A stretch of DNA of 64,000 nt from Pseudorhodoplanes sp. (GTDB lineage: Bacteria > Pseudomonadota > Alphaproteobacteria > Rhizobiales > Xanthobacteraceae): assembly GCA_032027085.1 (NCBI GenBank), contig JAVSMS010000001.1, positions 3,759,730 to 3,823,729 of the forward strand. Reading direction: 5' to 3'. Below are positions 1 to 8,177 of the stretch, one piece after another. Numbering within the stretch: position 1 is the stretch's first letter; each line of letters begins with the position of its first letter. The position numbers were made by a program, and so were the translations under genes. Under the pieces are notes generated by a model that had not been told where the DNA came from, made no database searches, and saw only the letters and a list, made by a program, of their open reading frames with translations.

Positions 1-928
1 CACCGAGATTGGCGTTCTGGATGTTGTGGATCCCGGCCTGCACAAGATTGTGGTGGTGGATGGCAAACGGCAGACCGGCGGGCGTGCCCTCCGCCGGCTT
101 CGCCTTGCCTTCCAGCATGCCGTCCGGCACCGGATCGGTGAAGGGATTGTCGAGCCCGACCAGCACGATCTGTTTCTCTTCCAGATACTTTGCCGCGTCA
201 AAAGCGAGACCCGGCCCCTTGGTGTAGTAGGTCTTTTCGGTGTCGGGATCCTTCCAGCCCTCGCCCCACCCTGTGTAGATGTAAAGCACGTCGCCGGGCA
301 GCAGGCCGCGATCGTTCAGCTTCTGCGCTTTCAGCATGTCCTGGATATGCGCAGCGGTGACGACGCTGCCGGCCGTCATCGGCTGACCCTTGCCGACATG
401 CGCCCTGGCATCGAGCAGAATGGCGGTGGTGATGATCGGCGGCGCTTTCTCAATGCCGAGTTTCTGCAGCGACGAATCCGGCTTGGGCTTCACCTGTTTC
501 TGCGTATAGCCGCCGTAATACATCGCCTTGTCGGACGGAAAATCGCCCTTGCCGTCCCATGGCTGCGGCAGCACCGCGAAATGACCAAGCGCGTCCATCT
601 GTGTGCCCTGCGCGCCGGGCTCGCCGCTGACTGTTTCCTCGCCGTTGAAGGCATGCTTCGTGCCGGGAATGCCGACGGTCGGCCGGAATTTGTCGACCAG
701 CGGCGTACCGAACGGCGATTGCGGCATGGTGTTGGAGCGGATGTGCGAGAGCTCGTAGGATTTTGAGTGCGGGCTGGCGAGATGCGGCGCGCAGCGCTGC
801 CAGGTCTGCGTGCCAAGATTATTGGCCATGCCGATCTCGTCGCCTGCCGGCCAGCGGCTCTGCGCCCATGATGGCGACACCAAAATCAGAGAAACCAAAA
901 GACAGCAGCCATGCGCGATCTGTCCCAT
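1..928 (-). CDS. Secreted cyclase-family (kynurenine formamidase-like) hydrolase, 3' end cut by window
   Basis: Open for 309 codons to the window edge. The start ATG at 928 follows GGGGTGG and opens a signal peptide (hydrophobic LLVSLILV, then a cut after SWAQS), so the product is probably periplasmic. The text reads as the metal-dependent Cyclase fold (PF04199 type). GTQMDALGH at about residues 108-116 occupies the family's H-x-GTH-x-D-x-x-x-H metal motif, with Gln in place of the His of GTH. Later segments such as GLLPGDVLYIYTGWG and the C-terminal FAIHHHNLVQAGIHNIQN are typical of bacterial 'cyclase family protein' members whose substrates are unknown. The substrate cannot be told from sequence; the relatives hydrolyse amide or ester bonds. 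The gene reads away from the PRC-barrel gene. Confidence 0.85.
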   Translation of the reverse strand, partial: MGQIAHGCCLLVSLILVSPSWAQSRWPAGDEIGMANNLGTQTWQRCAPHLASPHSKSYELSHIRSNTMPQSPFGTPLVDKFRPTVGIPGTKHAFNGEETVSGEPGAQGTQMDALGHFAVLPQPWDGKGDFPSDKAMYYGGYTQKQVKPKPDSSLQKLGIEKAPPIITTAILLDARAHVGKGQPMTAGSVVTAAHIQDMLKAQKLNDRGLLPGDVLYIYTGWGEGWKDPDTEKTYYTKGPGLAFDAAKYLEEKQIVLVGLDNPFTDPVPDGMLEGKAKPAEGTPAGLPFAIHHHNLVQAGIHNIQNANLG

Positions 929-1196
929 TCTACCACCCCGTCAGTTTTCGAGTGCTGTCATTGTCTTGAGGAACGGAACACTGCGCCGCCGTCGCACACT
1001 CGACAAGAGGCACGAAGGAGTATTGATGAGGCATCACGTATTTCTCCCTGCCATCGCCGCCCCAACGGCGAGCATCCCGGAGCACTGCACAATCGCGACA
1101 TCGTGATCCCTGGCCGCACCGGGAACGCCCCGGAGCTGTCCGGCATTGCGTAAAATGAGGTGAAATCCAACCACGAAGGAGAGCAAGGAGGAGACC

Positions 1197-1532
1197 ATGA
1201 CCCATCTCCTGGTTCCCAGCGATCGCGTGGAAGGGGCGGCGGTGTATGGCCGCGAAGGCGAGAAACTCGGCACCGTCGAGCGGCTGATGCTGGAAAAGAC
1301 CACGGGCTCCGTCGCCTATGCGGTGATCCGGCATAGCGGCTTTCTTGGCGCCGACACGCATCATTATCCGGTGCTGTGGAAGGCGCTGAAATACAACCCC
1401 GACCGCCACGCCTTTGACGCCGACCTGTCGCTCGACGAATTGCGCGCCGGCCTGTGCGAACTCGACGGCGACAACTTCGACTGGGGCGACCGCTCGCCGC
1501 CCTATGCACAGCGGATGTATTGGGGGATTTAG
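1197..1532 (+). CDS. PRC-barrel domain protein
   Basis: 111 residues, with a strong AAGGAGGAG ribosome binding site 4 nt before ATG. Residues 8-75 (RVEGAAVYGREGEKLGTVERLML, then VAYAVIRHSGFLG) match the PRC-barrel beta-barrel, which is found alone in many rhizobial stress-linked proteins and as the C-terminal domain of RimM. No signal peptide or membrane segment. The acidic C-terminus ending in QRMYWGI is usual for the stand-alone alphaproteobacterial version. Function unknown. The two neighbours on the right are also small stress-type proteins, but a 169-bp gap argues against a shared transcript. Confidence 0.85.
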   Translation: MTHLLVPSDRVEGAAVYGREGEKLGTVERLMLEKTTGSVAYAVIRHSGFLGADTHHYPVLWKALKYNPDRHAFDADLSLDELRAGLCELDGDNFDWGDRSPPYAQRMYWGI

Positions 1533-1701
1533 GCGTCCGCCGTCACCGCGTGCAGGCTGCGCCAGGATGCGCGCGGCTGCCCGCGTGCAAAAACATCCCG
1601 GTTCCCTGCGCCGCCACATCTTCACCTGATCGGCGCAGAAAGGCCGATTTCGGCGCGACAATCAGGCGTCCGCAATCCAACGGCAACGCGAGGAGCGGCC
1701 C

Positions 1702-2157
1702 ATGCCCGCAAAAGCAATTCCCGACGGCTATCACACCATCACGCCTTATCTGATCGTTCAGGGCGCAGCGAAAACGATCGATTTTGCACGGAAAGCGTTC
1801 GGCGCCGAGCTGGTGCATGAGCCGATGACCATGCCCGACGGACGGATCATGCATGCGGAGATGAAGATCGGCGATTCCCGCATCATGCTGTCGGATGCCG
1901 GCGACCGGCATCCGCCGATGCCCTCCATGCTGCATGTCTATGTACCGAATGTCGATGCGGTGTACCAGAAAGCGCTGAAAGCCGGCGGCGCATCGACCAT
2001 GGAGCCAACCGACATGTTCTACGGCGACCGCGGCGCGTCGGTGAAAGATCCCGCCGGCATCGCCTGGTACATGGCGACACACACCGAGGACGTGCCGATG
2101 CCGGAGCTGGAAAAGCGCGCGCGCAAGCACATGGACGAGATGACGAAGACGCACTAG
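1702..2157 (+). CDS. VOC/PhnB-like glyoxalase-fold protein
   Basis: 151 residues, preceded by GCGAGGAGCGG. The N-terminus (PDGYHTITPYLIVQGAAKTIDF, KAFGAE) and the DGRIMHAEMKIGDSRIMLSD block are characteristic of the PhnB/glyoxalase-bleomycin-resistance superfamily (paired beta-alpha-beta-beta-beta units). The conserved EPTDMFYGDRGASVKDPAG segment is where family members place a metal or substrate ligand. Proteins of this group have no settled substrate. The C-terminal helix (MPELEKRARKHMDEM) is normal for the rhizobial subgroup. Single-gene unit. Confidence 0.85.
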   Translation: MPAKAIPDGYHTITPYLIVQGAAKTIDFARKAFGAELVHEPMTMPDGRIMHAEMKIGDSRIMLSDAGDRHPPMPSMLHVYVPNVDAVYQKALKAGGASTMEPTDMFYGDRGASVKDPAGIAWYMATHTEDVPMPELEKRARKHMDEMTKTH

Positions 2158-2191
2158 CCGCGGCTGACTGCGGGTTTCGTCGCGCGCCGTC

Positions 2192-2677
2192 TCAGCGCAA
2201 CGGCACCTCTGCGACCTTGTCGCGATAATCCCGTTTGGGATCGGCGCCGAGCAGCATCTTCAGGCCGGAGAACAGGCTCGAGTCATCCTGCCAGATCTCC
2301 GCGCGCTCGGCGTCAAAACGCAGCAGCGCCAGCTTCGGATCGTCCTTGCCGCCCTCGAACCAGGCGGCGACGTAGGGATTCCACAGCTTCTCGATCATCG
2401 CGCGATTGTTGTCGAGATGCAGGCTGCCATGCAGCGTGGCGAAGAGATCGTGGCCTTTGGATGCGAAGGTCGCGATGGCGCGGTCGCCCTGCCCGAGATG
2501 TTCGACGATCTCGGTGTCCTTCGCGGTGAAGAACCAGATCGGACTTCTGTCGTCCTCCACCATCGCCGTCATCGGCCGCGCATGGCCGTCGTCCACGCCG
2601 TCGAGCCCGAGCATCATGGTGCGGTCGGATGACAACGCCTTCCAGAATTGCGCTTCGAGTTCCTGCGGCGTGGGCAT
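2192..2677 (-). CDS. Pyridoxamine 5'-phosphate oxidase-fold general stress protein
   Basis: 161 residues from ATG 2677, preceded by CGGAGAACG. The open frame continues upstream for over 100 codons, but that part is Arg/Pro-rich, has no homologue that I recognise and lies in the leader described separately. Residues 2-150 (PTPQELEAQFWKALSSDRT, then MTAMVEDDRSPIWFFTAKDTE, IATFASKGHDLFATLHGSL) match the small 'general stress protein 26' group of the split-barrel FMN/F420-binding fold. Such proteins bind flavin, but few have a known reaction. The very long 5' leader is the unusual part. Confidence 0.87.
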   Translation of the reverse strand: MPTPQELEAQFWKALSSDRTMMLGLDGVDDGHARPMTAMVEDDRSPIWFFTAKDTEIVEHLGQGDRAIATFASKGHDLFATLHGSLHLDNNRAMIEKLWNPYVAAWFEGGKDDPKLALLRFDAERAEIWQDDSSLFSGLKMLLGADPKRDYRDKVAEVPLR

Positions 2678-2689
2678 GTCGTTCTCCGT

Positions 2690-3231
2690 TGCGAGGTTCA
2701 CAGAGCGAACGGACGGCGCGCGCGAAGGTTCCTGCGAGGCTGCGGTTGCGGATTCGATTGTCAGACAGCGTGACGCGATCCCGCGGCGCTGAGGCGTCCG
2801 GGGTTTGCACCGTGGCTCCCGACACGGTCCTTGCGTTTCGCATCTCGGGCGAGCCCGACATGCGAGGGAGCGGAGCGCCGGAAGGCGCTGCTTCACCAAC
2901 CACGCTGGACGGCCTTGAGCTTTCGCCTCCGGCCGCCCGGCGCCGGCATCCTTGCGCAGGATGCCCCGCCTTCCAGCGCTCCACTGCGGCGTTCTGATGG
3001 GGCCCGACAGCGCGGGACTGTTCCCCACCAACCCCGGGCCGCGCTTCCCGGACCGCGCACACGTGGCCGGTCCGACTTAAGCAGGCCTGCTGCGCCCCGA
3101 TCATAGTGTCGGAGGGGCGGAGCCCCGGGGCCACCCGAGTGCGGATCGCACGTTACGACCCGCCCGCAGGGCGCCGCACCCACCCCGCGTTGTTGCAGCG
3201 TCCTGCAGAACGCCCCTCGCTGGGATGAGCA
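2690..3231 (-). ncRNA. Candidate structured non-coding RNA or long 5' leader
   Basis: About 540 bp with no credible gene, between the PPOX-fold gene and a near-consensus promoter at 3238-3266 reading into it. In the transcribed (minus) strand several hairpins are visible: GGACCG...CGGTCC near 3040-3070, GGCATCC-TGCGCAA-GGATGCC near 2945-2965, and GGGGAAC...CCCGCGCTGTCGGGCCCC near 3000-3030. All three frames are Arg/Pro/Gly-rich, as expected of untranslated GC-rich DNA. It matches none of the features I know for RNase P RNA, tmRNA, 6S or SRP RNA. It could be an independent RNA, a regulatory leader of the PPOX gene, or decayed DNA that happens to sit behind a promoter. Confidence 0.35.
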
Positions 3232-3237
3232 CAAGAA

Positions 3238-3266
3238 GGTATATATTCTTATAGGAATTTTGTCAA
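3238..3266 (-). promoter_or_regulatory. Sigma70-type promoter, TTGACA-17-TATACC
   Basis: On the minus strand TTGACA (3266-3261) is followed after exactly 17 nt by TATACC (3243-3238); TATATA lies two bases nearer at 15 nt spacing. The block is AT-rich inside very GC-rich DNA. Perfect -35 hexamers are uncommon in this kind of genome and usually mark strongly transcribed units. The predicted start is near 3231, over 550 nt upstream of the PPOX gene. Confidence 0.6.
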
Positions 3267-3328
3267 TAACCCGCGCCGAGAATTTTTCGGCGTCATTCCG
3301 GGGCGCGCCGAAGGCGCCGTTCCCCCGC

Positions 3329-3739
3329 CTAAAAAAATCCGCCGAGGAACGCCGCCGTCTCCTCCGAAATGCCGACGATCTTGTCCGTCGCCTGCCGATA
3401 GAACTTGAAATTCAGCTCCGTCTCCGGCCGGCCATCGTCCCAGTCGGTGAAAGGCTTCAGCTCGCTTCGCCCGAGCGGGCGCTTCGCCAGCGCGGTGCGC
3501 TTCACCGCGATGCTCACGCGCGGCGTCTGCCGGGCGAGGCCGCGCTTCTTCGCCACCGCCGCGGCGGCGGTGACGACCCCGCGCGCGACGAGGCCCTGCC
3601 CGCCCGCGTTCTCGCTGGCGAACAGGAAAATCGTGTCGCCTTCGGCGATCCGCTTGCCGCCATACATGGTCTTCTGCGCGGCGAAGGCGAAGGCCTTCGC
3701 CCGCGGATCGCGTATCTCGGCCTTGATCGCGAAGGCCAT
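3329..3739 (-). CDS. Hypothetical protein, possibly PUA/EVE-like fold
   Basis: 136 residues from ATG 3739, which follows GGGAGG at a good distance; the ATG 33 nt upstream has no such site. The core (AIKAEIRDPRAKAFAF, KRIAEGDTIFLFASENAGG, LVARGVVTA) has the beta-strand pattern 'x-x-G-D-x-I-f-x-f' seen in small PUA/EVE/ASCH domains that bind RNA or modified bases. This is a resemblance, not a firm assignment. The C-terminus (ELNFKFYRQATDKIVGISEETAAFLGGFF) is well formed. It lies 39 bp downstream of the DUF2214-like gene on the same strand and is probably co-transcribed with it. Confidence 0.7.
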   Translation of the reverse strand: MAFAIKAEIRDPRAKAFAFAAQKTMYGGKRIAEGDTIFLFASENAGGQGLVARGVVTAAAAVAKKRGLARQTPRVSIAVKRTALAKRPLGRSELKPFTDWDDGRPETELNFKFYRQATDKIVGISEETAAFLGGFF

Positions 3740-3778
3740 GCGCCGCCCCTCCCGAAAGATCGACCCCGACAACGCCGG

Positions 3779-4225
3779 TCAGACCCAGCCGCCGCGCGCC
3801 ATGATCGCCGCGCACACCAGGATGACCACCACCGCCGCGAGCTCGCCGTGCACCGTCGCCTGGATCATGGCGAATCGTTTCGGTTCGATCTGCGGCAGAC
3901 GGCCGGCGGCGAGGTCCTTGCGCCAGGAGAGGAAATTCAGCGTCGGCATCAGCGACAGCGCGCCGACGCCGAGAAACACGCCGAACTTGATGATGAAGGC
4001 GAGGCTGGAGAAGTAATAATCCGCGCCCTTCTCCAGCAGAAAGACGCGCACGAGACCGGCAATCAGCACCGTGCCGGCGGCGAGCCCCAGCACGGCGTCG
4101 GCCGCGAGCAGGCGGCGCAGATTGGCCTGCGTGATCTCCGCATGCACCAGCACGAATTCCGCCGCCAGCGCGCCGACCAGCGCGAAGGCGGCGAGATGAT
4201 GCAGGAGGGCGAAGAAGGTGGTCAC
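3779..4225 (-). CDS. DUF2214-type inner-membrane protein
   Basis: 148 residues with four hydrophobic helices: about 5-27, 45-62, 75-95 and 125-143. HHLAAFALVGALAAEFVLVH at the start and the central ADYYFSSLAFIIKFGVFLGVGALS identify the DUF2214 (predicted membrane protein) family. A His pair in the first helix and a Lys/Arg-containing loop are conserved in the family. No function is known. The downstream gene starts 40 bp after its stop; the FKBP gene lies 16 bp upstream on the same strand, so FKBP, DUF2214 and the PUA-like gene look like one operon. Confidence 0.85.
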   Translation of the reverse strand: MTTFFALLHHLAAFALVGALAAEFVLVHAEITQANLRRLLAADAVLGLAAGTVLIAGLVRVFLLEKGADYYFSSLAFIIKFGVFLGVGALSLMPTLNFLSWRKDLAAGRLPQIEPKRFAMIQATVHGELAAVVVILVCAAIMARGGWV

Positions 4226-4241
4226 CGGCGCAACCGCCCGC

Positions 4242-4691
4242 TCACTTCACGCCGAGCAGTTCGACGTCGAAGATCAGCGTTGCGTTCGGGGGGATGACGC
4301 TGCCGGCGCCGCGCTCGCCATAGCCGAGCTGCGGCGGAATCACGAGCGTGCGCTTGCCGCCGACCTTCATGGTGGCGACGCCCTCGTCCCAGCCCTTGAT
4401 CACGCGCCCGGCGCCGACCGGAAACTCGAAGGGCTGGCCGCGATCGACCGAGGAGTCGAATTTCCTGCCCTTCTGCCCGTTCGTGTAGAGCCAGCCGGTG
4501 TAATGCACCACGGCGGTCTGGCCCTGTTTCGGCTGCGCGCCCTTGCCGACCGTTGTGTCGGTCATCTGCAGGCCCGACGGCGTGGTGACAGGCTTTGACT
4601 GCGCGGCGGCTTCCTCTGTCATGACGGTGACTCCGATTGTGGTGAAGGTGAGCGCGGCGGTCATCAGAGCAGCGCGGGTGAATTTCATCAT
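4242..4691 (-). CDS. Periplasmic FKBP-type peptidyl-prolyl cis-trans isomerase
   Basis: 149 residues. Start at ATG 4691 with AGGAGG nine bases upstream; an ATG ATG doublet leaves a one-codon uncertainty. A signal peptide ([20 protein letters not shown], cut after EEAAAQ) exports it. Residues 40-149 form one complete FKBP domain: [20 protein letters not shown], then [36 protein letters not shown] and [11 protein letters not shown]. The Tyr, Phe-Asp, Val-Ile-x-x-Trp and Tyr of the proline pocket are all present. It speeds prolyl isomerisation of envelope proteins. It probably heads the small operon that continues into the DUF2214-like gene. Its ribosome-binding region is copied in the tandem repeat just upstream. 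Confidence 0.93.
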   Translation of the reverse strand: MMKFTRAALMTAALTFTTIGVTVMTEEAAAQSKPVTTPSGLQMTDTTVGKGAQPKQGQTAVVHYTGWLYTNGQKGRKFDSSVDRGQPFEFPVGAGRVIKGWDEGVATMKVGGKRTLVIPPQLGYGERGAGSVIPPNATLIFDVELLGVK

Positions 4692-4695
4692 CGAG

Positions 4696-5152
4696 GCTTT
4701 CCTCCTGTCTGTTGCGGCATCGTAGCGTAGGTTGAGCGGAGCGAAACCCACGATCGCGCTCCTTGGACGTGACGATGGGTTTCGCTGCGCTCAACCCATC
4801 CTACGAATCCTCGACATTGCAGCCCGTACGGAGCGAAGCGGAATGCGAAATTGCGTCAGCTCGAACAAAACCCGGATTTCGCGGAGCCTGTCATCGGGCC
4901 GCGCTTCGCGCGGACCCGTTGGCTCCATCCGGGCTACGTCGCTTTCCTCCTGTCTGCTGCGACATCGTAGCGTGGGTTGAGCGCAGCGAAACCCACGGCT
5001 GCGCTCCTTTGGGTGACCACGATGGGTTTCGCTGCGCTCAACCCATCCTACCAAGCCTCGACATTGTAGCCTGCACGCAGCGTAGCGGAATGCAGGATTA
5101 TCTGCACGCGATGAAAACCCGGAATTCGCTGTCGCTCCATCCGGGCTACGTC
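4696..5152. repeat. Tandem duplication (245 + 212 bp) carrying two palindromic REP-like units
   Basis: Unit A runs 4696-4940 and unit B 4941-5152. The first 40 bases of each match at 37 of 40 positions, and both end in GCTCCATCCGGGCTACGTC. Each unit holds an imperfect palindrome with arms GAGCGnAGCGAAACCCA and TGGGTTTCGCTGCGCTCA, then a second motif (GCGnAGCGGAATGC). The palindrome belongs to a class scattered through Bradyrhizobium-like genomes. The duplicated segment includes the reverse complement of the FKBP gene's AGGAGG leader, so a piece of that leader is present twice. Nothing in it looks coding. Confidence 0.85.
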
Positions 5153-5161
5153 GCGACGCCG

Positions 5162-6370
5162 TTATCCCTTCACCAGTTCCACACGGCGATTTTTCGCGCG
5201 CCCTTCTTCCTTGTCGTTGTCGGCGACCGGCTTGTCGGGGCCATAGCCGGCGGCGCGCAAGCGGTCGGCGGCGATGCCCTGCGCGACGAGGGCGGCGACA
5301 ATGGCGGCGGCACGCTGCTGCGACAGTTTCAGATTGTAATCGCGGCCGCCGATATTGTCGGTGTGCCCGCCGATCTCGAGCTTCAGGCCGGGATTGTCCT
5401 TGAGCAGCTTCACCACCTGCGCCACCACCGGCGCGGCATCCGGCTTCAGCGTCGCCTTGTTGAAATCGAAATTGACGTAGAGCGAAATCCGCCCGTCCTT
5501 GTCGAGCGCGGATTTCATCGCGCTCGCTTCCGGTGCCTTGATGCTCGCCTGGAACAGCTTCTCCTCGATGACATCGAGCTCGATATGGTCTTCCTGGCTG
5601 TAGACGTTGAGCCAGATGGTCTGCCCGTTATGCTCCAGCCGCGCGCTCGTATACTGTTCGTCGGCATACAGCACCTGGCCGCCGAGCGTCTCCACGACAT
5701 GCCGATAGTTGGTGTGGATGTCGAGGTTGCTGGCCATGGTCGCGCCGTCCTTGATGCTGTAGGCGACGCTGTGCCGCGCGCCGCGCGCCTCGACCTCCTT
5801 CGTCTCCTCGCCGTCACGCACGCGGAAGGTGAACTTGTCGAAGTTCCGCTTCTCCGCCTTGCCGCCGTAATTCGGCATGTGGCCGAACAGGCGATGGTCG
5901 GGACCCGAGGACGGCAGCAGCGTCGGCTTGAACGGCTGCTTCTCGATGACCGTCACCTCGATGGAATCCCCCTGGCTGTAGAGCGCCAGCCACGTCTCCT
6001 TGCCGCCCTGCGCGAAGCGCGCATGCAGGTAGCGGTCGTCGGCGAGCAGTTTTTCGCCGCCAAGCTTCTTCAGCTGGCTGAGATAGTTCTCCTGGATCTC
6101 GACGTCGCTCGCCATTTCGGCGCCGTCCTTGATCGTGTAGTGCTGGCGGCAGGCGCGGCCGGCGACGATCACCGTCTCCTCGGCGTCACCCTTGCTGATA
6201 CGGAATTCGGCGGCATCGTAATTGCGCAATTGCGGCTGCGCCTGCGTTTCGTAATTCGGCATCCGCCCGAAGGGCGGACAGTCACCCTTCCCCGCCTGCG
6301 CGGCGGCTACGGAGGGCAGCATCGCGACAATCGCAATCCAGCAAAGCGCGTGAATCCGGTGTTGGGTCAT
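5162..6370 (-). CDS. OmpA-family outer-membrane/peptidoglycan-linking protein with duplicated N-terminal domain
   Basis: 402 residues with a signal peptide (WIAIVAMLPSVAAAQ). Residues about 30-145 and 160-275 are two copies of one domain: each has FG(R/H)MPNY, then N(Y/F)D, a TIKDGA or SIKDGA-x-MAS block, L..LGG..L.AD, and a YSQ(G/E)D-I-E..VIE strand. This looks like the DUF4892-type unit found in some OmpA proteins. Residues about 285-400 are an OmpA C-terminal domain: NFDFNKATLKPDA, IGGHTDNIGGRDYNLKLSQQ, and the final AKNRRVELV. These are the residues that grip meso-diaminopimelate of peptidoglycan. It likely tethers the outer envelope to the wall. The FKBP gene lies downstream beyond the repeat. 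Confidence 0.88.
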   Translation of the reverse strand: MTQHRIHALCWIAIVAMLPSVAAAQAGKGDCPPFGRMPNYETQAQPQLRNYDAAEFRISKGDAEETVIVAGRACRQHYTIKDGAEMASDVEIQENYLSQLKKLGGEKLLADDRYLHARFAQGGKETWLALYSQGDSIEVTVIEKQPFKPTLLPSSGPDHRLFGHMPNYGGKAEKRNFDKFTFRVRDGEETKEVEARGARHSVAYSIKDGATMASNLDIHTNYRHVVETLGGQVLYADEQYTSARLEHNGQTIWLNVYSQEDHIELDVIEEKLFQASIKAPEASAMKSALDKDGRISLYVNFDFNKATLKPDAAPVVAQVVKLLKDNPGLKLEIGGHTDNIGGRDYNLKLSQQRAAAIVAALVAQGIAADRLRAAGYGPDKPVADNDKEEGRAKNRRVELVKG

Positions 6371-6411
6371 CGGCAGTTTCCTTGTGTTGATGTCAGTGAA
6401 TTGGTCGGCGG

Positions 6412-7944
6412 TCAGAGCGGCAGGTTATCGTGCTTCCTCGCCGGCATCTCGACCTTCTTGCCCCGCAGCATGGCGAGGGCGCGGGCGAGGCGCTTGCGCG
6501 TTGAGTGCGGCATGATCACGTCGTCGATATAACCGCGCTCGGCGGCGACGAAGGGCGAGAGAAACCGCTCCTCGTATTCCTTGGTGCGCGCGGCGATCTT
6601 GTCCGGGTCGCCCATGTCGGCGCGGAAGATGATTTCCACCGCCCCCTTCGCGCCCATAACAGCGATCTGCGCGGTCGGCCAGGCATAGTTGAGATCGCCG
6701 CCGACATGCTTTGAGGCCATCACGTCATAGGCGCCGCCGAAGGCCTTGCGCGTGATGACGGTGACCAATGGCACGGTGGCCTGCGAATAGGCGAAGAGAA
6801 GCTTGGCGCCGTGCTTGATCAGGCCGCCATATTCCTGGCTCGTGCCCGGCAGGAAGCCCGGCACGTCGACGAAGGTGACGATCGGGATTTCAAACGCGTT
6901 GCAGAAGCGCACGAAGCGCGCCGCCTTGCGCGAGGCGTCGCTGTCGAGCACGCCCGCGAGCACCATCGGCTGGTTGGCAACAAAGCCGACGCTGCGCCCG
7001 GCGACGCGGCCGAAGCCGGTGACGATGTTCCTGGCGAAGTTCGGAGAAATCTCGAAAAAGTCGCCCTCGTCCACGACCTTCAGGATCAGTTCCTTCATGT
7101 CGTAGGGCTTGTTGGGATTGTCGGGAATGAGCGTGTCGAGCGAGTCGTCGATGCGGTCGGGATCGTCCTCGCTCGGCCATTGCGGAACGCCGGCCTTGTT
7201 GTTGGCGGGCAGAAAATCGATCAGGCGCCGCATCTGCAGCAGGCATTCGACATCGTTCTCGAACGCGCCGTCGGCAACCGAAGACTTCGTCGCGTGCACC
7301 GAGGCACCGCCGAGTTCCTCCGCGGTGACGACCTCGTTGGTCACGGTCTTCACCACGTCAGGGCCGGTCACGAACATGTAGCTCGTATCCTTCACCATGA
7401 AGATGAAATCGGTCATCGCCGGTGAATACACGTCGCCGCCCGCGCACGGCCCCATGATCACGCTGATCTGCGGGATGACGCCGGAGGCGATCACGTTGCG
7501 CTTGAACACCTCGCCATAGCCGCCGAGGGCTGCCACGCCCTCCTGGATGCGCGCCCCGCCGGCATCAAACAGCCCGATGATCGGCGCCCGTGCCTTCAGC
7601 GCCATGTCCTGCACCTTGACGATCTTCTGGGCATGCGTTTCGGAGAGCGATCCGCCGAATACCGTGAAATCCTTGGAGAACAGGAAGACAGTGCGGCCGT
7701 TGACCGTGCCCCAGCCGGTGACCACGCCGTCGCCGGGGATTTTCTGCTTCTCCATGCCGAATTCGTTCGAGCGGTGCTCGACGAACATGTCGAATTCCTC
7801 GAACGAGCCCTTATCCAGCAGCAACTCGATGCGCTCGCGCGCGGTGAGCTTGCCGCGCTTGTGCTGGGCCTCGATGCGGGACTTGCCGCCGCCGAGCTTT
7901 GCGTTGTCCCGGCGCTGTTCGAGCCTTTCGATAATGTCTTTCAT
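6412..7944 (-). CDS. pccB: Acyl-CoA (propionyl-CoA) carboxylase, carboxyltransferase beta subunit
   Basis: 510 residues from ATG 7944 ([20 protein letters not shown]), the usual start and length of alphaproteobacterial PccB; the open frame upstream is an artefact. Two crotonase-like carboxyltransferase halves are complete. The N-terminal half has GFGDGVVTG-type text ([16 protein letters not shown]), [14 protein letters not shown] and [17 protein letters not shown]; the C-terminal half has [36 protein letters not shown] and [19 protein letters not shown]. With a biotin-carrying alpha subunit, not in this window, it makes (S)-methylmalonyl-CoA from propionyl-CoA. The gene stands alone, as is common in this group. 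Confidence 0.93.
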   Translation of the reverse strand: MKDIIERLEQRRDNAKLGGGKSRIEAQHKRGKLTARERIELLLDKGSFEEFDMFVEHRSNEFGMEKQKIPGDGVVTGWGTVNGRTVFLFSKDFTVFGGSLSETHAQKIVKVQDMALKARAPIIGLFDAGGARIQEGVAALGGYGEVFKRNVIASGVIPQISVIMGPCAGGDVYSPAMTDFIFMVKDTSYMFVTGPDVVKTVTNEVVTAEELGGASVHATKSSVADGAFENDVECLLQMRRLIDFLPANNKAGVPQWPSEDDPDRIDDSLDTLIPDNPNKPYDMKELILKVVDEGDFFEISPNFARNIVTGFGRVAGRSVGFVANQPMVLAGVLDSDASRKAARFVRFCNAFEIPIVTFVDVPGFLPGTSQEYGGLIKHGAKLLFAYSQATVPLVTVITRKAFGGAYDVMASKHVGGDLNYAWPTAQIAVMGAKGAVEIIFRADMGDPDKIAARTKEYEERFLSPFVAAERGYIDDVIMPHSTRKRLARALAMLRGKKVEMPARKHDNLPL

Positions 7945-8177
7945 TGCAGTCTTGCCGCCCCCTGCCCCTCGGTCCGCGAGGAGAGCCATAGCATGCCTAG
8001 GGGCTTGCGGCGATTGGGCTTTTTGGGGGCCGCGAACCGCTCCGGGCCCCCGGCGCGCTGGTGGCGGACCGCGCCCGATCACGCGCTTGTTCCGGGCGTC
8101 GGCGCCGCCGGATGGTAGGATCACATGTGCGGCTTGGGTCCCCTGATGAGGGTTGGTGAGGCGTAGGGAGATTGGTC

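Noticed and set aside
1026-1106. 26-codon plus-strand frame (MRHHVFLPAI...) with GAAGGAG seven bases upstream
   Set aside because: The codon content is like the surrounding non-coding DNA, and nothing supports conservation; too short to call.
930-1661. 243-codon minus-strand frame
   Set aside because: Antisense to the PRC-barrel gene, which has a clear domain and ribosome binding site.
2678-3031. N-terminal extension of the PPOX-fold protein to ATG 3031
   Set aside because: Arg/Pro-rich text without homology; the start at 2677 has CGGAGAACG, and the family begins there.
3260-4297. 345-codon plus-strand frame
   Set aside because: It is antisense to the PUA-like and DUF2214-like genes, and its text is Arg/Gly/Glu-rich with no domain.
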